Assembly (NCBI RefSeq): GCF_000967915.1
Contig: NC_022549.1
Span: 467,522 to 531,521, forward strand
DNA: 64,000 nucleotides
Direction of reading: 5' to 3'
Origin: Paracholeplasma brassicae
GTDB lineage: Bacteria > Bacillota_I > Bacilli_A > Acholeplasmatales > UBA5453
Shown: one piece after another, positions 55,899-62,936 of the stretch
Numbering within the stretch: position 1 is the first letter of the stretch
Layout: each line of letters begins with the position of its first letter
Notes under the pieces: generated by a model
What the model was told of the DNA's origin: nothing
The model's database searches: none
What the model saw: the letters and a program-made list of their open reading frames with translations, nothing else
Translations under genes and position numbers: made by a program

Positions 55899-57236
55899 TT
55901 GAAAAAAATACTATTTTTGATTATTTTAATGTTTGGGATTCTAGGACTTTCTGGGTGTCAAACAAGTAAAGATGAATTTAAAAAAGAAAAAGAGGCGCTT
56001 CAGGAAGAAGCAAGACTATCATTTCTCTATTTTCTTGAAACATCCAATAATCTAGAAGATTCGGATTATTACGGTCTTGCAAGGGATCGCTACAGTGGAA
56101 ATACTGTTATTTCAAGTATTGCGGCAACGGGATTCTCGCTTGCGAGTATTCCGGTTGGTGTTGAAAATGGTTGGATTAGTAAAGAAGACGCACAAAAGCG
56201 CGCATCAAAAACACTAGATTCGCTTAGTAACCTTGATCGTGTGAATGGATTCTTTTACCACTTTGTCAATATCCATACAGGCAAAAGGGAATGGAATAGC
56301 GAAGTATCAATCATCGATACAGGCCTTTTACTTGCAGGGGCACTAACGGTAGCACAGTATTTTAAAGGTGAGGTTTACGATAAAGCCATGGCAATTTATG
56401 ATGAAGTCAACTGGCCATGGTATATCAACAAGCAAACCAATATGTTTTATATGGGTTATAAGCCAGAAACGGGCTTTGGTGGCGCATGGGATCACGTCTC
56501 TGAACAACTCCTGCTCTACGTCTTAGCGGCAGGGTCTAGAACCTATCCGACAGATGACTCGCTTTATAAGACAGTCAAACAAGTGGTTAACCGTAGTTAT
56601 AAAGGCAGTTATACCTCAACCTTAGACCCAAGCATTAAGACAAATGAATTTATTTATAGCTATGATGGGTCGCTATTTCAACATCAATTTTCGCATGCGT
56701 TTGTTGATTTTAGAAATTTAGAAGATTATGAGGGGACCAATTGGTTTGATAACGCCATCGAAGCGACCAAAGCCAATTACTTATATACGCTTGATTATTC
56801 GGATCGATATAAGACCTACAGCTCAAATTCATGGGGAATATCCGCTGGTGATGGACCTGGTGAGTACCGTGCCTATGGTGCAATGCCTGCTAAGAGTAAC
56901 GCACACAACGGCACCATCATGCCATATGCAGCGCTTTCAAGTATCAATTACTTAGAAGAAGAAGCTTTAAGGGCGGCTTATCACTTTAGTCAAATTGAAC
57001 AATTGAATGGGACATATGGTCTAAAAGATTCTTATAATTTGGGTCCAGTAGACGAAGCTTATAACCCAACCATGGCAAATAGAACACCATGGTACGCTTC
57101 TGATTACATAGGCATTGATAAAGGAATTACACTTCTAATGATTGAGAATTATAATTCCGAACTGATTTGGACAAACTTCATGAGCAATAAGCAAGTTCAA
57201 AACGGTTTAGATGTTTTAGGGTTTACAAGCAACTAA
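55899..57236 (+). CDS. PF10091/GH144-like lipoprotein, probable beta-1,2-glucanase
   Basis: 445 residues, starting at TTG 55899; the nearby ATG 55894 reads into a stop. Lipobox LSGC, Cys20. The catalytic domain has the glycoamylase-like (PF10091) pattern: LSFLYFLETSNN, ISSIAATGFSLASIPVGVENGWIS, GFFYHFVNIHTGKREWNSEVSIIDTGLLLAG, WDHVSEQLLLYVLA, FSHAFVDFRN, SWGISAGDGPGEYRAYGAMP, HNGTIMPYAAL. In this fold GH144 enzymes cleave beta-1,2-glucan. It is surface-anchored and would cut polymer before uptake. Related GH189-type enzymes make substrate identity uncertain. Confidence 0.82.
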   Translation: MKKILFLIILMFGILGLSGCQTSKDEFKKEKEALQEEARLSFLYFLETSNNLEDSDYYGLARDRYSGNTVISSIAATGFSLASIPVGVENGWISKEDAQKRASKTLDSLSNLDRVNGFFYHFVNIHTGKREWNSEVSIIDTGLLLAGALTVAQYFKGEVYDKAMAIYDEVNWPWYINKQTNMFYMGYKPETGFGGAWDHVSEQLLLYVLAAGSRTYPTDDSLYKTVKQVVNRSYKGSYTSTLDPSIKTNEFIYSYDGSLFQHQFSHAFVDFRNLEDYEGTNWFDNAIEATKANYLYTLDYSDRYKTYSSNSWGISAGDGPGEYRAYGAMPAKSNAHNGTIMPYAALSSINYLEEEALRAAYHFSQIEQLNGTYGLKDSYNLGPVDEAYNPTMANRTPWYASDYIGIDKGITLLMIENYNSELIWTNFMSNKQVQNGLDVLGFTSN

Positions 57237-57242
57237 ATGGCA

Positions 57243-57271
57243 TTCCTACCTAGTTAACCCCTAGGTAGGAA
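57243..57271 (+). terminator. Hairpin ending the large operon
   Basis: TTCCTACCTAG / CTAGGTAGGAA, 11 bp perfect stem, seven-base loop. The tail is poor in T, so read-through is possible. Confidence 0.65.
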
Positions 57272-57314
57272 GGCTCTAATCATTTGATTAAAGCAGAATT
57301 CGTTTCGATAAAAC

Positions 57315-57343
57315 TTGAAAAAGAAAACGTTTTCAAGTATAAT
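57315..57343 (+). promoter_or_regulatory. Promoter of the CBM lipoprotein gene with embedded operator
   Basis: TTGAAA, 17 bp, TATAAT. The spacer contains palindrome GAAAACGTTTTC (57323-57334), which resembles a CcpA cre site (TGWAANCGNTNWCA, one mismatch) as well as a LacI operator. Confidence 0.83.
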
Positions 57344-57354
57344 AGTATATGTAG

Positions 57355-57374
57355 GAATAGAAACGTTTCTATTC
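57355..57374 (+). promoter_or_regulatory. Perfect 20-bp LacI-type operator
   Basis: GAATAGAAACGTTTCTATTC is its own reverse complement and lies at about +5 to +24 of the CBM lipoprotein transcript. It contains the GAAACGTTTC core shared by five sites in this locus. Confidence 0.85.
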
Positions 57375-57399
57375 GTCAAGTTTTGAAATCAAACTTGAC
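57375..57399 (+). promoter_or_regulatory. Leader stem-loop between operators
   Basis: GTCAAGTTT / AAACTTGAC, nine pairs with a seven-base loop and no T run. A 5' mRNA stabiliser is possible. The same operator-stem-operator order occurs in the 43.3 kb leader. Confidence 0.55.
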
Positions 57400-57410
57400 T
57401 TATGCTTATA

Positions 57411-57430
57411 TTATCGAAACGTTTCTATAA
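57411..57430 (+). promoter_or_regulatory. Third operator before the CBM lipoprotein gene
   Basis: TTATCGAAACGTTTCTATAA, core GAAACGTTTC at 57416-57425, about +61 to +80. Confidence 0.77.
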
Positions 57431-57472
57431 AACAATTAATCCGATAATGGATTAGAAAGAGGAGAGGAATTT

Positions 57473-59005
57473 ATGAAGAAAGTTTTAACGCTAGTTTTAC
57501 TTCTTGCGGCGGGATTATTTATGGCCGCTTGTGAAGAAACAACCGTGGATGACGCTAAACCAGAAATTACTGGTGTTGGCGCCGTTACAATTAACGTAGG
57601 GGATACATTTGATCCAATGGCTGGTGTCAAAGCCGAAGATGAAGTCGATGGTATTATTACAAGTGATATCGTTGTTACTGGCACAGTTGATACCAACAAA
57701 GCAGGGACATACGAACTGACATATACCGTTAAAGATAAAGCAGGTAACGAACAAGTTGTTAAACGCACGATTATCGTTCTTGGCCTTGCTGGTTTAGCTA
57801 ATGGTGATTTTTCTAATCAACTTGAGGGCTGGGCAACTTGGTTTAACGATTCACAAGACGTGGACGTTGAATACAGCGTGGTTGATGGCAAAGCAGTTAT
57901 CGATATTAAAGCACAATCTGTTGTAATGGATAACAACTGGTGGGATGTTCAATTGTCTTATAAAACAATTTCATTCCCTAAATTTGAATCCTACACACTT
58001 AAGTTTACTGCGTATGCAGAAAATGATCGCTACTTAATGTTAAACTTACAAGGTGGCGGTATGTCTAGTAAAGCAATTAACGAAGAAGTCGTCGCGCTTG
58101 GTACAACCGCACAAGAATTTAGTTTTGATTTCTTCTCTAAGGAAGACGTTACAAACGCTGAACTTCAATTCTCATTTGGTACGTTCCACAAAGTGGCTGG
58201 CGTCGATATGGAAAAAGCAACTGTACTAGGTAAGATTTATATTTCTAATGTCCAAATCGTGGTTGGACCAGAGTTAGAAAACCAAGCACCAGTACTTGAA
58301 GGCGTGACTGACAGAGTTATTGAAGTTGGGGCTGAATCATTTGTGATTAAAGCTGGTATTAGTGTTTCAGATGACTTTGATACTTTAACAATTGCTGATG
58401 TGGTTGCTGAGGCAGTTGGTGCAGAATTAACATTCCCTGCCGTTGCTGGTAAATATGTTTACAAATATACAGTGACAGACTCAGAAGGTCTTGAAGCGAC
58501 CGCAACAAGAACCATTCACGTAGGTTCATTTAATGTGGGTTCATTCTTAGAAGTTGATGAAAATGGACTACCTGTGGGTTATGAACAATGGGCAGCAGAT
58601 AATGCTAAACAAACGGTAACAACGACCGACGGTGTGGTTTCTATCGATATTGAAACTGTTGGCGCAATGCCTTGGGAAAATCAATTTAAGATTAGTGGAT
58701 TAATGGCTACAAAAGGCACTTATGAAATTAGCTTTAAAGCTTCATCATCGGTTGCTAGAACCATCGTGTTTGCTTTAGAACAAAACTATGGTGTGGGTGT
58801 AGAAAGAGCATGGCACCGTGTGGATTTAACGACTGAAATGCAAACATTCACATTTACGATTGAACTTTCACAAGACGCTAAAACATCTGGTGCGTTCCAA
58901 TTCTTTATGGGAAATTCAGTAGGTGAAGTCGGATTTGAAGATGGCGTTTACGTTGCTTCAATTATCCAAATTTCAGATTTAATGGTGACAAAACAAGTCG
59001 CTTAA
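57473..59005 (+). CDS. Lipoprotein with alternating Ig-like and CBM4/9-like domains
   Basis: 510 residues. Lipobox MAAC, Cys20. Residues about 30-108: Ig-like (DUF5011 type, KAGTYELTYTVKDKAGN). About 110-265: carbohydrate-binding module of CBM4/9 style (LANGDFSNQLEGWATWFND...WWDVQLSYKTISF). About 270-350: second Ig-like domain. About 355-508: second CBM-like domain (VGYEQWAADNAKQ...PWENQFKISGL). No catalytic motif. It probably keeps glucan at the cell surface. Own promoter with three operator-like palindromes and its own terminator imply strong substrate-induced expression. Confidence 0.83.
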   Translation: MKKVLTLVLLLAAGLFMAACEETTVDDAKPEITGVGAVTINVGDTFDPMAGVKAEDEVDGIITSDIVVTGTVDTNKAGTYELTYTVKDKAGNEQVVKRTIIVLGLAGLANGDFSNQLEGWATWFNDSQDVDVEYSVVDGKAVIDIKAQSVVMDNNWWDVQLSYKTISFPKFESYTLKFTAYAENDRYLMLNLQGGGMSSKAINEEVVALGTTAQEFSFDFFSKEDVTNAELQFSFGTFHKVAGVDMEKATVLGKIYISNVQIVVGPELENQAPVLEGVTDRVIEVGAESFVIKAGISVSDDFDTLTIADVVAEAVGAELTFPAVAGKYVYKYTVTDSEGLEATATRTIHVGSFNVGSFLEVDENGLPVGYEQWAADNAKQTVTTTDGVVSIDIETVGAMPWENQFKISGLMATKGTYEISFKASSSVARTIVFALEQNYGVGVERAWHRVDLTTEMQTFTFTIELSQDAKTSGAFQFFMGNSVGEVGFEDGVYVASIIQISDLMVTKQVA

Positions 59006-59018
59006 ATTAATAAATTAG

Positions 59019-59047
59019 AATGGTTTGACTTCGGTCAAACCATTTTT
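59019..59047 (+). terminator. Terminator of the CBM lipoprotein gene
   Basis: AATGGTTTGAC / GTCAAACCATT with a TTCG tetraloop and T run. Confidence 0.92.
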
Positions 59048-59090
59048 ATGTAAAAGATTGAAATAAAGAGGAAAAATACACCCCTTTCGG

Positions 59091-59119
59091 TTGATTTTTA
59101 TCTTTAGATAAGGTAGAAT
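59091..59119 (+). promoter_or_regulatory. Promoter of the intracellular glucan operon
   Basis: TTGATT, 17 bp, TAGAAT. Confidence 0.78.
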
Positions 59120-59130
59120 GGAATTGTAAT

Positions 59131-59142
59131 CGAAACGTTTCA
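59131..59142 (+). promoter_or_regulatory. LacI-type operator of the intracellular glucan operon
   Basis: CGAAACGTTTCA with core GAAACGTTTC (59132-59141), about +6 to +15, overlapping the leader just before the ribosome site. Confidence 0.8.
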
Positions 59143-59159
59143 ATAGGGGGATATTGACA

Positions 59160-60407
59160 ATGAATCAAAAGGACTTAAAAATGATTAAAGAAATTCAAGA
59201 TCGAGGGTTTTTGTTTTTTATGAATTACTCGAATTTTGATTTAAATAGTAAGGGTTACGGGTTAACGCCAGATCACACCAACAAGCTGGAGGTTGCCTCA
59301 ATTGCCGCAACTGGGTTTGCCTTATCAAGTTACGTGATTGGTGTAGAAAGTCTTTTAATCACCAAAAAAGACGCCATTGATAAAATTAAAAGAACCCTAG
59401 AAACACTACTTTATGAAGTCGATCATTATCGTGGTTTTTTTGCCCATTTTGTCGATATTAAGACAGGTAAAAGACACAGAAAGTGTGAGTATTCAACCAT
59501 TGATACAGCACTATGTATGAATGGGATTTTAACGGTAGAACGTTATTTTAAAGACGAAGAAATCACAAAGCTATCTAACCAAATCATTGATCGAGTGGAT
59601 TGGGACTTTCTGATTTATGAGAAGGACAGGACAAAAATGCTTCATATGGCTTATAACCCAGATACCGATGGGGATTACGCCAATGGACGTTCTGGTTTTA
59701 TTCACCACTGGGACATGTACGCTGAGCAATTAATGATGTATTTAATGATTGCATCAAAAATCAAGAACGATGCTGTCTCAAATGCTCTTTATGAAGGGTT
59801 TAGTAGGGTCAAAGGATCATATCAAGGGCACCACTATATTTACTCACCAGGTAACACGCTGTTTATCTATCAATTTCCTCTTTGCTGGCTTGATTTAGAG
59901 AATATCCATGATAAGCATGGCATTTCTTGGCATGAAAACGCAAGAAGTGCAACGCTTGGTCATCGTGCATTTTGTATGAGAAACAAACACAAATACCAAA
60001 CATTCTCAAGCGTTTCTTTTGGCCTAAGTGCCTCAGACAGTCCTAAGGGCTACCGTGTGTTTCACGCACTGCCTGCAAAAAACAAAAGGGCAGAAACCGA
60101 TGGTACGATCAGTCCTCACGCAATGATTGGATCGCTATTTTTGACCCCAAAAGAATCGCTTTTAGGGATCAAAGCGATGCATCAAATCAAAGGGCTTTAT
60201 CAAAAATATGGCTTTATGGATGCGTACAATCTAGAAGCAGGCACGTGGATTTCAAATCGCTACATCGCAATTGATAAAGGCTTAGAGATGCTAGCGGCTA
60301 ATGCGTATCTCACAAACAGTGTGAGAAACGCTTATATGAGTCATGAACTGATTATAAAGGGAATGGAGGTCTTAGGATGGCAAATGATTGGATCAAAGAA
60401 AGTGTAG
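59160..60407 (+). CDS. Cytoplasmic PF10091/GH144-like enzyme
   Basis: About 415 residues from ATG 59160 (another in-frame ATG at 59154 adds two residues; GGGGG lies upstream). No signal peptide. It matches the lipoprotein at 55899 block for block: EVASIAATGFALSSYVIGVES, GFFAHFVDIKTGKRHRKCEYSTIDTALCMNG, HHWDMYAEQLMMYLM, FPLCWLDLEN, SVSFGLSASDSPKGYRVFHALP, TDGTISPHAMIGS. It should act on imported oligosaccharides, perhaps trimming sophoro-oligosaccharides. Overlaps the GH13 gene by 31 bp. Confidence 0.82.
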   Translation: MNQKDLKMIKEIQDRGFLFFMNYSNFDLNSKGYGLTPDHTNKLEVASIAATGFALSSYVIGVESLLITKKDAIDKIKRTLETLLYEVDHYRGFFAHFVDIKTGKRHRKCEYSTIDTALCMNGILTVERYFKDEEITKLSNQIIDRVDWDFLIYEKDRTKMLHMAYNPDTDGDYANGRSGFIHHWDMYAEQLMMYLMIASKIKNDAVSNALYEGFSRVKGSYQGHHYIYSPGNTLFIYQFPLCWLDLENIHDKHGISWHENARSATLGHRAFCMRNKHKYQTFSSVSFGLSASDSPKGYRVFHALPAKNKRAETDGTISPHAMIGSLFLTPKESLLGIKAMHQIKGLYQKYGFMDAYNLEAGTWISNRYIAIDKGLEMLAANAYLTNSVRNAYMSHELIIKGMEVLGWQMIGSKKV

Positions 60408-61987
60408 TTTATCAAATTTATCCATTGTCTTTTAACGATTCAAACGACGATGGTATTGGTGACATCAATGGCATTAAAGAAAAACTGCCCTATTTAAAAA
60501 ACTTGGGCATTGATGTGATTTGGTTAAGTCCGGTCTATCAGTCGCCTATGGATGATAATGGTTATGACATCAGTAACTATTATGAGATTAATCCGATGTT
60601 TGGGACCAAAGAAGACTTGATTGATTTAATCAAAGAAACACACAATCAAGGGATGAAGCTCATCATGGATTTGGTGCTTAATCATACCTCAGATGAACAC
60701 GTGTGGTTTAAAGAAGCAAGAAAATCAAAAGACAATCCATACCGAGATTACTATATTTGGAGCGACACACCAAACGACATCACTAGTGTATTTAGTGGCA
60801 GTGCGTGGACCAAAGAAGCACAGACAGGACAATATTATTTTCATTTATTTTCAAAAAAACAACCGGATTTAAATTGGCAAAACAGTGCCTTAAGACATGA
60901 AATTTATCAAATGATTAATGACTGGTTAGACTTAGGGATTGACGGTTTTAGACTCGATGTCATTGACCTCATTGGAAAAGATGTGTTTAATAAAAAGTTA
61001 TCTGATGGCCCATATTTAGAGACCTTCTTAAAAGAAATGTATGAGGCATGTTTTAAGGGGAGAGACATCCTAACCGTAGGTGAAATGCCAGGCTTATCCT
61101 TAGAGCGGGCTGCTTACTTAACCAAAGAAGAAGATCATCTCTTATCCATGGTATTTCAATTTGATCACATCAGTTTAGATGAACAACCAGGCAAAGGCAA
61201 ATGGGCATTAAAACCCTTAGACCTACTTGATTTAAAGCGAGTCTTTAAACGACAACAAGAAGTGTATGAAAAACAAGGATGGGGCAGTTTGTTTTGGTCT
61301 AATCACGACCAACCACGTGCCGTTAGTCGATATGGATCGGTTAATCATCGTGTGTTATCCTCAACCATGCTACATACCCTATTGTTTTTCCAAAGAGGCA
61401 CACCATACATCTATCAAGGCGAAGAACTAGGCATGACCGGGTACCGGTTTAACCTTGAGGAGTTTAAAGACATTGAATCAATTAATTACTACAAAGAAGC
61501 CCTTGCCTTAGGGATTAAAGAAGCAGATATTCTTAAGTCACTACATCAAAAATCAAGGGATAATTCGCGTACACCTATGCAGTGGGATGACACCAAAAAT
61601 GCTGGATTTTCAAATGGTACACCATGGATTAAAGTCAATCCAAACTATAAAGAGATCAATGCGGCAAATGAACAACAAGATAAAAATGGGGTTTATCACT
61701 ACATCAAAAAACTACTGCAACTTAGAAAAGAGAAAAATGTTGTTAAAGAAGGCCACTTTACGCTCTTAGATGAAACATCAAGTCAAATCTTTAGTTATCA
61801 AAGAAAAACCAGTAACGAAACACTTGTGGTGATTTGTAACTTTACAAACGAAGCGCTCACCTACGATTTGAGTACCTATCAGTCTTACGAATTACTCTTA
61901 ACGAATCAACCAATCACAAACGATCACTGCTTAAGTCCTTATCAAGCAATCGTTTATTATAAGGAGAATAACCATGGCAACCATTAA
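60377..61987 (+). CDS. GH13 alpha-glucosidase (oligo-1,6-glucosidase type)
   Basis: 536 residues. GH13_31 motifs: MDLVLNHTSDEH, GFRLDVI with nucleophile Asp194, VGEMPG with acid/base Glu236, and SNHDQPR with Asp311. N-terminal VYQIYPLSFNDSNDDGIGDINGI is typical. GGAGG stands before ATG 60377. It hydrolyses alpha-1,6- or related alpha-glucosidic ends in the cytoplasm. An alpha-glucosidase among beta-glucan enzymes suggests a mixed-linkage or alpha-decorated substrate (inference). Confidence 0.92.
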   Translation: MANDWIKESVVYQIYPLSFNDSNDDGIGDINGIKEKLPYLKNLGIDVIWLSPVYQSPMDDNGYDISNYYEINPMFGTKEDLIDLIKETHNQGMKLIMDLVLNHTSDEHVWFKEARKSKDNPYRDYYIWSDTPNDITSVFSGSAWTKEAQTGQYYFHLFSKKQPDLNWQNSALRHEIYQMINDWLDLGIDGFRLDVIDLIGKDVFNKKLSDGPYLETFLKEMYEACFKGRDILTVGEMPGLSLERAAYLTKEEDHLLSMVFQFDHISLDEQPGKGKWALKPLDLLDLKRVFKRQQEVYEKQGWGSLFWSNHDQPRAVSRYGSVNHRVLSSTMLHTLLFFQRGTPYIYQGEELGMTGYRFNLEEFKDIESINYYKEALALGIKEADILKSLHQKSRDNSRTPMQWDDTKNAGFSNGTPWIKVNPNYKEINAANEQQDKNGVYHYIKKLLQLRKEKNVVKEGHFTLLDETSSQIFSYQRKTSNETLVVICNFTNEALTYDLSTYQSYELLLTNQPITNDHCLSPYQAIVYYKENNHGNH

Positions 61988-62927
61988 AGACGTCGCAAAA
62001 CGCGCAGGGGTATCGATATCGACTGCCTCATATGCACTGAATAATCAACCCAATGTCCACGAAGATACCAGAGCACGTATTTTAAAAGCGGCAGAAGAAC
62101 TTGATTATTACCCAAACGCTAACGCGAGAAACTTAAAAACAAAAAAGACAGGCAACGTCGGTGTTTTTATCTACGGGTTTGGTGGACCGATTTTCTCAGA
62201 TATCTTGGAAGGGATTCGTAATCAACTTCAAAAGCACGGGTTTAACATCATCGTTACCTCAGGTAAATCCTCTTCGGTACTACTAAAAGAAAGACAAGTC
62301 GATGCGGCCATTGTGTTTGATAATAACATTTTAGATGAAGTCTTGATTCAATACGCAAAAACCTCACCGCTCATTGTCTTAGACCGGACACTTGAGAGTG
62401 ATAACATTTATCACTCGATGATTGATAACGAAGGTCTTACTTACCAGTTTATTGAAAAGATGATTGAAAAAGGCTATAAAAAATTCTCTTATCTAAGCGG
62501 ACCAAAAGATGCCTACAATAACCAAGAACGTCTGGTGGGATTTAAACGAGCACTAGAGGATCACAAGCTTAAAATGAATCGTTTTCTTGAAGGTGACTTT
62601 ACCATTCATGGGGGTCATGAGATAGGTCTTAACTTAAACATTGAAACAGGCCATGAGTTTATCTTTTGTGCAAACGATGAATCGGCCATTGGATTGATTC
62701 AAGGGTTGAATCAACGAGGCATCAAAGTCCCAGAACAACTCGCAGTTAGTGGGTTTGACGGCATTTACTTATCAGAATACATTCAGCCAAAGCTTTCAAC
62801 CATTGAAATTGATCACTACGGCTGGGGAAAATTAATTGCGAAATTCATTATCGCAAAACTTCAAAAGACATCAGCGGATAATTTAGAACACCCTGAGGCA
62901 AAAATTATCTTAAGGGAAAGTTGTTAG
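61974..62927 (+). CDS. LacI-family repressor of the large polysaccharide locus
   Basis: 317 residues, overlapping GH13 by 14 bp behind AAGGAG. HTH ATIKDVAKRAGVSISTASYALNNQ, hinge ARNLKTKKTGNVGVF. The effector domain is shorter than usual in its first lobe (ILEGIRNQLQKHGFNIIV, DAAIVFDNN) and ends FDGIYLSEYIQPKLSTIEI. It is encoded in the operon led by the 59131 operator and is the best candidate reader of the five GAAACGTTTC sites. Different from the 35689 regulator, whose operators have a four-base centre. Confidence 0.92.
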   Translation: MATIKDVAKRAGVSISTASYALNNQPNVHEDTRARILKAAEELDYYPNANARNLKTKKTGNVGVFIYGFGGPIFSDILEGIRNQLQKHGFNIIVTSGKSSSVLLKERQVDAAIVFDNNILDEVLIQYAKTSPLIVLDRTLESDNIYHSMIDNEGLTYQFIEKMIEKGYKKFSYLSGPKDAYNNQERLVGFKRALEDHKLKMNRFLEGDFTIHGGHEIGLNLNIETGHEFIFCANDESAIGLIQGLNQRGIKVPEQLAVSGFDGIYLSEYIQPKLSTIEIDHYGWGKLIAKFIIAKLQKTSADNLEHPEAKIILRESC

Positions 62928-62936
62928 GGGGATTTA

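Noticed and set aside
57436..57768. Antisense open frame of 110 residues at the start of the CBM lipoprotein
   Set aside because: It runs against a convincing signal peptide, lipobox and Ig domain and would cover the ribosome site of the real gene.
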